Source: Candidatus Poribacteria bacterium (lineage in GTDB: Bacteria; Poribacteria; WGA-4E; WGA-3G). Taken from it: a stretch of 40,578 nucleotides of DNA. Position 1 is the stretch's first letter. Every line of letters begins with the position of its first letter. The translations under genes were made by a program, and so were the position numbers. The stretch is from positions 209,656 to 250,233 of the forward strand of contig JAJECN010000037.1 of the NCBI GenBank assembly GCA_022821965.1, in the 5' to 3' direction. The notes beneath the pieces were generated by a model. It worked only from the letters and a program-made list of their open reading frames with translations, was not told the DNA's origin and searched no databases. Positions 1 through 8,905 of this stretch are shown here, in pieces.

Positions 1-41
1 AACAGTACCCTGACAACGGAAGGGCAGCTCAGGTTTAATAG

Positions 42-2183
42 TTAAACGCGGTTAGCAAAGAACATCTCCGTTACTGCCAAAGCAAAAACTGCTAACATGA
101 TATATATCCATACGTCTTGACTCTTTTCAACATCCTCACGGTATTGCGCCACCAGTTCCGCCGCGGGCTTATCCTCAACCGGCTCGTCTGCAGTACCTTT
201 CAGCATACTCGAAAGTTCTTCTACATCGCGCGCCGCAAGGTTGGACTCAGTCGCATCAGCGTTGACGACAAAGTAATAAGGCTCTGCACCGGATGTATGA
301 ACCGAGTAGATCCCCGGTATTGACGTGTCCGCATAAAAGAGGCTGCCTTGTCCGACCTCCCCTGTTGTGTTCCCTTCGCTGCGCTGCAAACGCGTCTCAA
401 CGTTATTCGGATTGAAGACAGCGACCTCTCTGTCACCGGCTCTGCTCTCATCTTCAGTTTCAAAAGCCTTCAGTTCCACAGTGTCCCCGACGCGGTAATC
501 GGGGGTAGTCTCTATGTCCTTGAGCGCGAGATACTTAATAGACTCATGCAGGAAAGGAAGATAGACGGCTCGAATCGGTAGATCGTTCCATTCCCTATCT
601 ATCGTTGAGGTAAAGCAGAGCACACGCCCTAACTGTCCATAAGGCTTCTCAAAGAGCGCGGGGCTGCCATCATCGTAAGCCGCAATGACGGTAGCATCTT
701 TTGTTGGCACCGCCTGAAAAAGTCTATAGAACCGCGCCTTACCGAAATCCCCGTGATTCGGCTCTTTGAATGGAGCGAAAATAGGATGTTCATACTTCAC
801 CGTAGCAAGTACACGAAACTGCTGTCGATCAAACGCATCCCCAACGGGTTGAACAAATTTACAAGGCATCACCCCTACCTCGCCACCAAGATTTTGTTCA
901 TAGGCATTAATATCTATGTTATCACCCACCGTTACAATCAAACCGCCACCAGCAGCAACGTAAGCTGCCACACGTCCCGCCTCGTTGGCAGAGAGTTGCG
1001 CGACATTGGCAAGCACCAGAACATCGACGTGAGTAAGTGTCGCCGTGTCTGGTACCGAACTCGATTCGGTGAAATTAATCGGCACAGCATCACTACCTAC
1101 TTCAAGTGCCATTTTCATGAAAAACGTTTCTGCTGTTTGATAACCGCTTTGCGTCCGAGGTCTATCCCGGACCGCATGGACTTTGATTGACTGTAAACTC
1201 TGTAAAGTGAAATAGCGTTTGTTGTCAGCACCGAGTGCGTCTTCTGGCAGTTCAACCCAACCCGTATGCGTCGCTTCGTCCTGAAAGTCAACTTTGAAGA
1301 CAGCATCTCCGAGGTCATCCGGTTCAATGTCAAGTTGGACAGTGTGTATCACATTTCCATCAATGAAAAGACGAACCGGTAGATTCTCAACGGCTTCATC
1401 GCTGAAATTACGGACACGAGCAACGAGATATGACGCTTTCTGTTCTTTCAGTACAACGGGCGGCACACTGAGGTCTGTTATCGCAAGATTGCGCGGTTGT
1501 TCAGCACGCACATCAGCAAACTGGATTTGGACATCGGGGTTGAGTTTATCCGTTTCAATGAAGTTTTCCCATCCCCGCTTTTGCATATCAGCGATTAGAT
1601 AAACCTGTTTCTCACCGATAGGAATAGGCTCAAGTATTTCATTTGCAGTCTGTAGTGCATCTAAGTAATCCGTAGGTTTATAAGTAACTTCAGCATTGCT
1701 CAAAGCAGTCCTAATGTGTCCGAATTCTGAACCGAGCGGTGCAACGACACGGGCACTATCGGACGAAAGAATGAGACAAGCGGCATCGGCTGTATCCAAT
1801 CCATCGAGAATCTTGAGTCCTTCTTTTTTAACGTCCTCGAATACCTTCTCATAGCGCATACTATAGGAGGTATCCAGAATAATAACAGCGTTCCGTTTGC
1901 CCCCTGTTTTCTGCGCAATGACAAAATTCTGGGCAAAGAACGGACGCGCAAATGCGAAACCGAGCAGTGCCAACATCAGAATACGCATTAGCAGAAGCAG
2001 TAGTCGTTTCAACTTATGTCGTCGCACATTTGTCTGATGCGACATCTGTATGAAACGGATAGTGCCGAATACCAGTTGTCTTGCGCGTTCTCGGTTCAGC
2101 AGATGCAAGATAAGTGGAATCGAAGCACCGACAGCACCAGCAACTGCGAATAAAGGTGCTAAAATATCCAATCCAAAAAACAT
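42..2183 (-). CDS. BatA/VWA-domain membrane protein
   Basis: The 713-residue product starts with the BatA-type N-terminal membrane segment (about residues 1-25), then a basic HKLKRLLLLLMRILMLALLG second membrane helix. A von Willebrand A domain follows, with the metal-site motif DTSYSM near residue 107. A long periplasmic part and a C-terminal helix (IYIMLAVFALAVTEM) anchor the end. BatA proteins belong to the MoxR/DUF58/Bat set associated with envelope stress, aerotolerance or metal insertion in complexes; the exact role here is unknown. I chose the ATG at 2183 because it follows the DUF58 stop by 19 bases, sits behind GGAG, and begins the conserved N-terminus; the frame is open up to a TTG at 2252, which would overlap the DUF58 gene. 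It is probably co-transcribed with that gene. Confidence 0.85.
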   Translation of the reverse strand: MFFGLDILAPLFAVAGAVGASIPLILHLLNRERARQLVFGTIRFIQMSHQTNVRRHKLKRLLLLLMRILMLALLGFAFARPFFAQNFVIAQKTGGKRNAVIILDTSYSMRYEKVFEDVKKEGLKILDGLDTADAACLILSSDSARVVAPLGSEFGHIRTALSNAEVTYKPTDYLDALQTANEILEPIPIGEKQVYLIADMQKRGWENFIETDKLNPDVQIQFADVRAEQPRNLAITDLSVPPVVLKEQKASYLVARVRNFSDEAVENLPVRLFIDGNVIHTVQLDIEPDDLGDAVFKVDFQDEATHTGWVELPEDALGADNKRYFTLQSLQSIKVHAVRDRPRTQSGYQTAETFFMKMALEVGSDAVPINFTESSSVPDTATLTHVDVLVLANVAQLSANEAGRVAAYVAAGGGLIVTVGDNIDINAYEQNLGGEVGVMPCKFVQPVGDAFDRQQFRVLATVKYEHPIFAPFKEPNHGDFGKARFYRLFQAVPTKDATVIAAYDDGSPALFEKPYGQLGRVLCFTSTIDREWNDLPIRAVYLPFLHESIKYLALKDIETTPDYRVGDTVELKAFETEDESRAGDREVAVFNPNNVETRLQRSEGNTTGEVGQGSLFYADTSIPGIYSVHTSGAEPYYFVVNADATESNLAARDVEELSSMLKGTADEPVEDKPAAELVAQYREDVEKSQDVWIYIMLAVFALAVTEMFFANRV

Positions 2184-2202
2184 ACTTAAATATGAACTCC
2201 GC

Positions 2203-3180
2203 TTAGAAAGCCCCTTGCCGCTTCGCGAGATAGGACGCGAGGGCAAAATCAATCGGTGTCGCCGTCGTTATAATGTTATAATCAATATCTGCTCGCCGCA
2301 ACGCGAGTCTATAGGTATCAAGAAACTCGTTGAAATTACTCAAGTAGCTTTCCTGGATCGCTTGCGGTGTTGTGATAATCTCAGCGTCACTTTCCGAATC
2401 AATAAAACGGATAAGTGCTTCTGCGCTTCGTCCTGCCTCAAAGTTAATAAACTCAAGTTCCTGTTGCGCGAGGACATGAAAAACAATAACCTCGTGTCCC
2501 TCATAACGCAGATGTTCCAAGCCACCGATAACCTCTTCATGATTTTCATCGTAGAGATCCGAAACGAAAAGGACTAAGCCGCGCTTGGTTAAACGCTCAG
2601 CGATTTGATGCAACGGTGTTCCCATTCGTGTGCTTTTCGTGGTTTGCAGGGTCTCCAACGTGAGCAAAATCGAGTGCAGATGTGATGTACTACTTCGGGC
2701 AGGGAGGTATTGGTGAAGTGCATCATCAAAGTACGCAAATCCAATAGCGTCCCGCTGTTTCGCCATAAAATAGGCGAGTGATGCGATGAGAAAACTTGAA
2801 TACTGCAGCTTTGTCAGTCTTTGTCCTGTTCCAACATCGTCTGTATCTGGATCATCCCCCTGAGCATCGTCCAGCGGATGCAGCATAGACTCGCTCGTAT
2901 CTAAGAGGAGGTAGCAATTGAGATTCGTTTCCTCTTCAAATTGCTTGATATAGTACCGATCAGTTCGGGCGTAGGCTTTCCAATCTATATGCTTGGTATC
3001 ATCTCCGGGCATATATTGCCGGTATTGCGAGAACTCAACACTGAATCCGTGATATGGACTTTTGTGAAGTCCTGAGATGAAACCTTCAACCACGAATTTC
3101 GCAATCAACTCAAGGTTCCCGATTCGTGCGAGGATTTCTGGATTTAAAAATGTGCGCCCTACCCCTGGACTCTGTTGCAT
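2203..3180 (-). CDS. DUF58 domain-containing protein
   Basis: The 325-residue soluble product carries the DUF58 signature: FSQYRQYMPGDD followed by IDWKAYARTDRYYIKQFEEE, then a VWA-like core starting LLLDTSESM and ending near FVSDLYDE. DUF58 proteins are partners of MoxR AAA+ ATPases and BatA proteins. The ATG at 3180 lies six bases after GAGAGG, so it is preferred over the ATGs or alternative starts further upstream, which overlap or precede that site. The BatA gene follows 19 bases downstream, which implies an operon. A repeat-rich 190-bp spacer separates it from the phosphatase gene upstream. No MoxR gene is present in the window. Confidence 0.9.
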   Translation of the reverse strand: MQQSPGVGRTFLNPEILARIGNLELIAKFVVEGFISGLHKSPYHGFSVEFSQYRQYMPGDDTKHIDWKAYARTDRYYIKQFEEETNLNCYLLLDTSESMLHPLDDAQGDDPDTDDVGTGQRLTKLQYSSFLIASLAYFMAKQRDAIGFAYFDDALHQYLPARSSTSHLHSILLTLETLQTTKSTRMGTPLHQIAERLTKRGLVLFVSDLYDENHEEVIGGLEHLRYEGHEVIVFHVLAQQELEFINFEAGRSAEALIRFIDSESDAEIITTPQAIQESYLSNFNEFLDTYRLALRRADIDYNIITTATPIDFALASYLAKRQGAF

Positions 3181-3205
3181 GTACATCCTCTCAAGATAGC
3201 GATGA

Positions 3206-3366
3206 GCAATCAGCAATCAAATAGTTTTCAGTTTTCAGTCCGGTTTTTCTGCGAAAAACCTTTCAGTTTTCAGAAAGAGACTTTGGAACTATCCAAAACC
3301 TCTTTTAACTGACAATCAATAACTGACAACTGACAACTATTCCTCTGAAAGCCAAAGGCTGATTGC
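3206..3366. repeat. Heptamer-repeat intergenic element (copy 1) with hairpin
   Basis: GCAATCAGC (3206-3214) and GCTGATTGC (3358-3366) bound the element. Inside are AGTTTTCAGTTTTCAGTC, the hairpin GGTTTTTC-TGC-GAAAAACC (3242-3260) and AACTGACAACTGACAACT. It fills the gap between the phosphatase and DUF58 genes. Confidence 0.6.
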
Positions 3367-3371
3367 CATTC

Positions 3372-5303
3372 TTACTGCTTCCTCAAAATCAGCAAAGTAA
3401 GATCGTCAAACTGATCTGCTTCTCCCTGAAATCCCATGACCGAGTCGTGAAGATATTTTCGGATAGCCTCAGCACCTGAATCCTTGCATGCTTTGGATGC
3501 CTCTACGAGCCGATCTTCTTCATAATACTCGTCTTCGATATTCACGGTTTCTGTGACACCATCTGTATAATATACAACAACGTCGCCGCTGGCGAGTTGG
3601 ACATGTTCCGCTTCATAGTCAGCAATGTTGGCAACCATATCGTTCGGAAACATCCCTAATGGGATCCCTCCAACTTCCTCGCCTAACCATTTATAGGTGC
3701 CATCCGCTCTGACAAGCAGTGGGGGGTTATGTCCCGCGTTGAGGGTCGTCAGTATATCCGTTTCCGGGTTGAGATGGCTATAAAAAAAGGTGGCGTATTT
3801 CTCTTCTGTACCACTGGCGTAAAGGAGCGAATTGAGTGTCAACGCCATCTCAGCAAGTTCGGTGTACAAGACAGCTGGATCAGGCGTATCTTGTTCCCCG
3901 TTTTCCACTACGGTGGTGTCCCCGCGGGACAACTCAGAGATAAGCCCAGCGCGCAGGGTCGCCATGAGGAGGGCAGCTTGCATCCCCTTTCCAGAAACAT
4001 CTGCAATCGCAAGTCCCCAATATCCAGTAGACAAGGCGATACAATCATAATAATCGCCACCGACTGGGCCCCGCGGTTCATAATGTCCAGCGATTTCGTA
4101 TCCCGGAATGTCAGGCAGCATGTCTGGAATAAGGTTCACCTGAATCTTGCGTGCCTCTTCCATTTCCGCCTGTAACTGACGTGCTTCAAGTGCTTCCTGA
4201 TGCAGGTGTGCGTTCTCAATTGCAACTCCTGCCTGTTTGGCAAAGGAGTCGAGCAGAATTTCATCCTCATCAGTAAAGGGGGCAATACTACCGCCGCGCT
4301 CCTCTTTGTCTCCAACAACCAAGACCCCAAGGACATCTCCATCACGTCCCGGAATCGGAACTGCCATTAAATTCTTACCGCCGAAGAGGGTGTCGGATTT
4401 TGGTGGGCAGTGACCTGGAATGCCCTCATTTACAACAGATTTCAACACATCAGCTGATGTTGCTTCTGGAGGCACAGAGACCTCTTCACCGTAAGGAATA
4501 ACAAGTCCGTTATGCTCCTCGATATCCTCAACCAGCGTTTCTGGAAAGGTAAAGTGCATTTCAAGCTGCTGTTGTTCTGGGCGCGTGAGCATAAGTGCCC
4601 CAGCATTTGCGTCCAGAAGTGAAACGGCTTGATGCACGACCTGCTCCGCGGCTGCCTCAGGTTGCAAGAGTTGGCAGATTTGTGGGGCACTTTCCGCGAG
4701 CATGAACAATCGGAACTTTTCGCTCTGGATACCCTCCACCATCTGTGAATAAGCGATGGCAATTGAAATTTGGTGGGCAAGGGTTGTTAGCAATTCCTTC
4801 TCCCATGCTTCTAACGCTTCCCTGCCCAAAAATTTACCCAAACCAATCAACCCAAGAAATTCATCTTGAATTTTCAGAGGGACCCAAAGATGTACATCAA
4901 TAGTCTCAATAAGCTTGGCACTTCGAGTGAAGAACTGTTCAAGACTTTCTGGGATGGCAGCGCGCTCAATGAACGGATGCTGTAGCAAATTGGCTACTTC
5001 GTCCGGCTCAACAGCAAGTGGGGAAAAGACTGCATCAGGTGCTGACGCAACAACCTCAAGATTTTGCCGCGTCGGATGGTAACGTAGTATTGTACCGCGT
5101 GTGACTTGCAAAGTACCGAGCGTGATACGGAGATAGGTTTTACTTGAATGATTAAAATTGCTGTGTCCAGAGATTACCGTTTGACCTAAATGCTCCAACT
5201 CAGACAAACTGAAGATGAGCCGCTCCATAGTCTGCTCTGCGGTGTTTTGTGTCTTATCGGCTTGCAAACTGTCTTCGGAAGTCGGCTTGCTCGGATCTTT
5301 CAT
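3372..5303 (-). CDS. GAF-GAF-PP2C (SpoIIE/RsbU-type) serine phosphatase
   Basis: The product is about 643 residues with two GAF sensory domains (about 45-190 and 210-365), a short helical linker (EALEARQLQAEMEEARKIQ) and a C-terminal SpoIIE-type PP2C phosphatase. Metal and catalytic motifs are all present: GGDYYDC, DVSGKGM, GHNPPLL, GGIPLGM, YTDGVTE and DDLTLL. Proteins of this type dephosphorylate a STAS antagonist, releasing it to bind an RsbW-like kinase. The next two genes upstream encode exactly such a STAS protein and kinase, so this is the likely input of a partner-switching circuit. The start is uncertain: ATGs at 5303 and 5333 and a TTG at 5393 are in frame, and none has a strong Shine-Dalgarno; 5303 is a compromise. 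Confidence 0.9.
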   Translation of the reverse strand: MKDPSKPTSEDSLQADKTQNTAEQTMERLIFSLSELEHLGQTVISGHSNFNHSSKTYLRITLGTLQVTRGTILRYHPTRQNLEVVASAPDAVFSPLAVEPDEVANLLQHPFIERAAIPESLEQFFTRSAKLIETIDVHLWVPLKIQDEFLGLIGLGKFLGREALEAWEKELLTTLAHQISIAIAYSQMVEGIQSEKFRLFMLAESAPQICQLLQPEAAAEQVVHQAVSLLDANAGALMLTRPEQQQLEMHFTFPETLVEDIEEHNGLVIPYGEEVSVPPEATSADVLKSVVNEGIPGHCPPKSDTLFGGKNLMAVPIPGRDGDVLGVLVVGDKEERGGSIAPFTDEDEILLDSFAKQAGVAIENAHLHQEALEARQLQAEMEEARKIQVNLIPDMLPDIPGYEIAGHYEPRGPVGGDYYDCIALSTGYWGLAIADVSGKGMQAALLMATLRAGLISELSRGDTTVVENGEQDTPDPAVLYTELAEMALTLNSLLYASGTEEKYATFFYSHLNPETDILTTLNAGHNPPLLVRADGTYKWLGEEVGGIPLGMFPNDMVANIADYEAEHVQLASGDVVVYYTDGVTETVNIEDEYYEEDRLVEASKACKDSGAEAIRKYLHDSVMGFQGEADQFDDLTLLILRKQ

Positions 5304-5467
5304 AATATTGCATCCAGATCTTGTTGGCTCCATTTTTTGTTTTATCTGTCGCGACCAGCATACACCTAAGACAATGACGGACGATCTTTTCAAAAAAGCA
5401 TCCGTAAATGTAAAAGGAAAGTAAATTCCGATCTCTTATCAAACAGAGATTCGCGCTTGATAAAAGG

Positions 5468-5812
5468 CTATAGGTTGGCAACAGCGGACTCCTCATCTGG
5501 AAAGATACCCGCGTATTTGGCAATTGCCATCATGCGAAATGTGCGCTCTTGTGTAGAGGATAGTCCACAGAAATTCAGGGCACCTTCGCGCTCCGTAAGC
5601 ACTTCTATGATCTCAATAAGTATAGATATACCAATGCTGTTAATGAGTGATGTTTTTTCAAGATTGATTACCAACTGCGTATAACCATTCTGAATGAGTT
5701 CATGCGCTTTCTCAGCAAGTTGCTCGCCGAGAGCATCATTCAGGTAACCCTCTGTTTCAATTACCGCGTGTTCTTTCTCTTCGCGGATTTGAATATCGAA
5801 TTTGTCCAACAA
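5468..5812 (-). CDS. STAS-domain anti-sigma factor antagonist
   Basis: A 114-residue single STAS domain, the usual length for RsbV/SpoIIAA-like antagonists. The switch segment reads KTSLINSIGIS, in which Ser59 aligns with the phosphorylated serine; the usual Asp before it is Asn. I start at TTG 5812 because a near-perfect AAGGAGGT lies seven to eight bases upstream and the STAS fold begins directly after it. The frame is open further upstream to 5944, but that extension is low-complexity and lies before the ribosome site. It sits between the RsbW-like kinase gene and the PP2C phosphatase gene. Together the three would toggle a sigma factor or another target that is not encoded here. Confidence 0.85.
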   Translation of the reverse strand: MLDKFDIQIREEKEHAVIETEGYLNDALGEQLAEKAHELIQNGYTQLVINLEKTSLINSIGISILIEIIEVLTEREGALNFCGLSSTQERTFRMMAIAKYAGIFPDEESAVANL

Positions 5813-5968
5813 GTCGCTTACCTCCTTAAATTCCCAAAATGGACTTGCAAGCTGCCTTAAGATAGAAAAGTAATATATCAGAAAAAGGTATCGTTTAACA
5901 ACAGATTTGAACAAAAATTTGTGGATCACCCACAACAGATTCAAAATTGTGTTGCCGACCTATTGTCC

Positions 5969-5990
5969 TGCAAGCCTCTATAGGCTTGCA
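5969..5990. repeat. 9-bp perfect hairpin downstream of the kinase gene
   Basis: TGCAAGCCT and AGGCTTGCA flank the loop CTAT, with ATTG/CAAT pairing outside after a small bulge. It lies 18 bases past the stop of the RsbW-like gene. There is no T-tract on either strand, so an attenuator, an RNA-stability element or a REP-like palindrome is as likely as a terminator. Confidence 0.5.
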
Positions 5991-6008
5991 CAATAACGAC
6001 CCAGAAAC

Positions 6009-6440
6009 CTATTCTGCCGTCTTCTTCTTTGTGAAACTAACAGTTGTACCGTCAGGGCTGCTCTCTATAACCACTTCATCCATTAGTGCTTTAATAATTT
6101 GCAAGCCCCTTCCGCGCTTACGTAGATCAGGGAACACCCCTGGGCGACCGAGCAAGCGACTGCCGTCCAATGTATCCGCAGTTATACCAACCCCTCGGTC
6201 GGTGATTTTGACCTGCAACTCATCGTCCGTAACTAAGAATTGAATATGTACTTCTTTATCATCGCTTTGACTGTGTTCAGAAGCGTTGATACAAGTTTCG
6301 ATGATCGCGAGTTGAATCTCTTCAATCGCTTCCTCATTGAAATCTTTCAATTCAGCAAGGACAGAGCCAGTTTTCGCTGCGGCAAGTTCCATATCAGGAT
6401 ACATCGGTATAGTGAGGAGTACTTTGTGTTCAGATGACAC
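6009..6440 (-). CDS. RsbW-like anti-sigma factor serine/threonine kinase
   Basis: A 143-residue GHKL ATPase domain with the N-box (EIQLAIIETCINASEHS, E48 and N52), G1 box DRGVG (81-85) and G2 box RGRGL (109-113). This is the architecture of RsbW/SpoIIAB kinases, which bind a sigma factor or another partner and phosphorylate the STAS antagonist. The start is GTG 6440, ten bases after AAGGAGG. The 283-bp gap upstream is AT-rich, has no gene, and probably holds the promoter; the best candidate there is a weak TTTACA and TAAACG pair 17 bases apart on the minus strand. The STAS and PP2C genes follow on the same strand with 160-200 bp gaps. Confidence 0.88.
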   Translation of the reverse strand: MSSEHKVLLTIPMYPDMELAAAKTGSVLAELKDFNEEAIEEIQLAIIETCINASEHSQSDDKEVHIQFLVTDDELQVKITDRGVGITADTLDGSRLLGRPGVFPDLRKRGRGLQIIKALMDEVVIESSPDGTTVSFTKKKTAE

Positions 6441-6723
6441 GCTCTTTTTCCCTCCTTGCTATGGCTCATATTTATATTAGGAAGCCTATAAAATTCGTTT
6501 ATCTAAGTTGGCACTTTCTGTAAATTAAAGGTTCACGAAAAACCTGATTAAACATAATACTATATTTTTTCAAATTATGTCAAGCATTTTATCCGATTGG
6601 TTTCTCAGGGTATCTTATAGTATCACAACCCAAGTTGCTTTAAAAATTGTAGATATTCAAACGTAATTTGTATCGAAAAATGACGCAAGCAACATCGGTG
6701 CCAATCGTAGTGCGAAAGCCGGT

Positions 6724-7278
6724 CTACAGGATAGAAGGCTTTGTTTCATCGACAATCCAACGCGCGTCTGCAACCCGTGCAGATGCTTCCGTAAGTTCCG
6801 GCTGATAGGTTGCAAACTTCACCTTATCACAATTGGCGAGCAACTGCTGGACCCGTTCCACATAGGGCGCATCTATCTGCGCTCTCAGCATTGCGCGAAG
6901 CAGGGCAGTCGTTGTCAACTCCAATGCGGGAATTCTATAGCGCGCTCGGATATATTCCCGGAGCACATAAGCGACTTGGGTATGATATGTATCCATATCA
7001 CCACGCGAGAGCCAATCCGCTGCCTCAATCGCTGCCAATTTTTGGTATGCTACCTCATGCGCCAACGGGGCATCATCCACTTCTGTTACAGGAACTAACT
7101 GAACCTGACGGTGCTTTCGGATGTAGTACCACGTCAAGATAACCACAAAGCCGAGTATTACCACACCACCGATGAAATAAGGTAGTAGACTTTGCGACAC
7201 CTCCACTGGTGGTTTAATATCGCGCAGGCTTTGTCCATCTACAGCACCCTGTATCAGAATTTGTGTAAGTACAGACAT
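6724..7278 (-). CDS. DUF4381/BatD-like single-pass membrane protein
   Basis: A 184-residue product with one membrane helix near residues 33-53 (LLPYFIGGVVILGFVVILTW). A cytoplasmic domain follows, with YVLREYIRARYRIPALELTT and CDKVKFATYQPE, the pattern of DUF4381 and BatD C-terminal regions (ReYL..R..ipa.e.TT and D..KFA). These usually sit between DUF58 and BatA genes; here it is about 3.5 kb upstream of them, with the partner-switching genes in between. It may sit beside MoxR-type machinery. The start is uncertain: ATG 7278 has only GAGAA upstream, and GTG 7320 is also in frame. Confidence 0.7.
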   Translation of the reverse strand: MSVLTQILIQGAVDGQSLRDIKPPVEVSQSLLPYFIGGVVILGFVVILTWYYIRKHRQVQLVPVTEVDDAPLAHEVAYQKLAAIEAADWLSRGDMDTYHTQVAYVLREYIRARYRIPALELTTTALLRAMLRAQIDAPYVERVQQLLANCDKVKFATYQPELTEASARVADARWIVDETKPSIL

Positions 7279-7341
7279 ATTTCTCGCGGAAAGGTGCGAA
7301 ACAAAATCAGAGAGATACACCCAAAATCTACGAGCACCATC

Positions 7342-7932
7342 TTAGACCCTGTAGGGTTCAACGACGATCGATTTTGGTGAAGTTGGGCAGGCGTATTGGC
7401 AGACCCCACATCCTGTGCATCCAGGGTCAAGAACCTCTATAAAACCATCTGGCGTGAGACGAATCGCGTCATCACCTATAGGACATGTGTCAACACAGTA
7501 AGTGCAATCCACCTCTTTTGTCCGAAGGCAGGTTTCGGCACTGAAAACCGCCAACCCCATCCGAATGTCTTCGGCATAAACGGTTTGCAAGGCACCGCTT
7601 GGACAGACGTACATGCACGCCAGCGAATCACAGATAACGCACGGTTGCTCATCAGGATCGATATAAGGTGTATTAGCGATGTCGGATTGCGTGCTCTGTA
7701 AAGGGAGAATTGCGTTCGCAGGGCAGTTCTTGACGCAGTTACCACACCGATGACACGTCTCCAAGAATTCCGCTTCGGGCAATGCTCCGGGCGGACGCAA
7801 AAGCGCGCGTTTGTCCGGCTCATCAACAGGAAGATGGTCACTTATCCTGTCATCCAGAAATTCGGCAACAGGTTGAATGAGTTGGTTCAAGGCTTCCTTG
7901 AAAAAGCCGCGTCTCCCTGTTTCATCAGACAT
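7342..7932 (-). CDS. Four-cluster 4Fe-4S ferredoxin (NapG/MauM-like)
   Basis: A 196-residue protein with four cysteine clusters: C60/63/66/70, C98/101/106/110, C135/143/146/150 and C172/175/178/182, each ending in CP. This is the arrangement of NapG/MauM-type ferredoxins that pass electrons between a quinol oxidase and a periplasmic acceptor. The N-terminus reads GRRGFFKEAL, which resembles a Tat twin-arginine motif, but no hydrophobic stretch follows, so export is doubtful. ATG 7932 follows AAGGGTGA at good spacing. The iron-sulfur-type regulator gene lies 57 bp upstream on the same strand, suggesting a shared transcript. The redox partner is not in the window. Confidence 0.85.
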   Translation of the reverse strand: MSDETGRRGFFKEALNQLIQPVAEFLDDRISDHLPVDEPDKRALLRPPGALPEAEFLETCHRCGNCVKNCPANAILPLQSTQSDIANTPYIDPDEQPCVICDSLACMYVCPSGALQTVYAEDIRMGLAVFSAETCLRTKEVDCTYCVDTCPIGDDAIRLTPDGFIEVLDPGCTGCGVCQYACPTSPKSIVVEPYRV

Positions 7933-7989
7933 TCTTATGTTCACCCTTGAGAATTGACTGCCCTGCAGCCCCGCGCAAGGTGTGAAACC

Positions 7990-8622
7990 TTACTCTTCGT
8001 CGGCTTTAGGAATACGGTAGCAACATTTATGGCTGCCCTGCATCAGATGTTCCACTCGAACGACTTTCGCACCCAAGGACTGCCGGAAGAGTGCCGTCTC
8101 AATTTCGCAGACGTGCGGGTATTCTTGCGCAATCAAAGCGATAGGACAGTTATGTTCGGTTAAGACGTAGTCGTTCTCATTCTCGTCAAAACGTGCCATG
8201 TATCCCTCTTCATCACGGATACGAGCAAGCTCCTTGACACGTTCGGACAACGTCTTGCCTTTAAGCCGTAGTTGGTAAGTTTCCAACTGCGAGGTCATGC
8301 GTCCACGGAAGACCTTGTTGATGAAATCGGGTCCGTTAAACTTTGCGACCTCATGCATCAGACCAACAGCAAAGTTAGCGTATGTTGTGGGGAAAAGGCT
8401 GTTCGCTTCGTCGGTTAATTGATACACGTGAGGCGGTCGACCACGTCCCTGCTTTTCTTGGTAGTGTTCAACCAATCCCTCTGTTTCAAGGATCGCGAGG
8501 TGTTGTCGGACCCCCATCTGGCTGATATGCAAAGCATCTGTCAGTTGACCGACCGTCATACCGGCACGCATTTTCAGCAGCTGCAGAATTCGCATTCGGG
8601 TTTCGCTCATTTCGCAATTCAC
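7990..8622 (-). CDS. SufR-like winged-helix regulator with C-terminal cysteines
   Basis: A 210-residue protein. Residues 8-70 form a winged helix (MRILQLLKMRAGMTVGQLTD, then ISQMGVRQHLAILETEGLVE and GRGRPPHVYQLT). The C-terminal part has HNCP (C159), HVCE (C172) and KCC (C200/201). This layout matches the COG2345/SufR group, in which such cysteines bind an iron-sulfur cluster; the third cysteine of the classical set seems absent, so cluster binding is inference. The start is GTG 8622, six to seven bases after GAGGA. The ferredoxin gene follows directly, an attractive target for an iron-sulfur sensor. AACG-N8-CGTT at 8662-8677 is a possible, weak operator upstream. Confidence 0.75.
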   Translation of the reverse strand: MNCEMSETRMRILQLLKMRAGMTVGQLTDALHISQMGVRQHLAILETEGLVEHYQEKQGRGRPPHVYQLTDEANSLFPTTYANFAVGLMHEVAKFNGPDFINKVFRGRMTSQLETYQLRLKGKTLSERVKELARIRDEEGYMARFDENENDYVLTEHNCPIALIAQEYPHVCEIETALFRQSLGAKVVRVEHLMQGSHKCCYRIPKADEE

Positions 8623-8746
8623 GGGATTTCCTCGTAATATAGGTAAATTATAGAGGCTAACAACGATGTTTTACGTTCTTTTACAACTTTATGAAACATT
8701 ATATCACAATAGTATATTACAATTCAAGATTTAAAATGAATTTAAC

Positions 8747-8868
8747 CCAGAGGCATTCAATTTTCCCATAATTTCGATTTCTGACGAAAGTCTCTTCATT
8801 ATAGGAGCAAGTTCCACTCTCGATGCCTTCGCGAAATGCCCAAAAAACCGACAATTGAATGTCTCTGA
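8747..8868. mobile_element. MITE-like element with 17-bp inverted ends and 9-bp target duplication
   Basis: The left end CAGAGGCATTCAATTTT (8748-8764) and the complement of the right end (8851-8867, CAGAGACATTCAATTGT) match at 15 of 17 positions. The sequence GAATTTAAC occurs directly on both sides (8738-8746 and 8869-8877), as expected for a 9-bp target-site duplication. The 120-bp body has no coding capacity. A second element with the same ends is at 27829-27960, so this is a non-autonomous family presumably moved by a transposase elsewhere. Confidence 0.75.
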
Positions 8869-8905
8869 GAATTTAACAAGGGTCAATCGCTACGCTATTT
8901 TTCTT

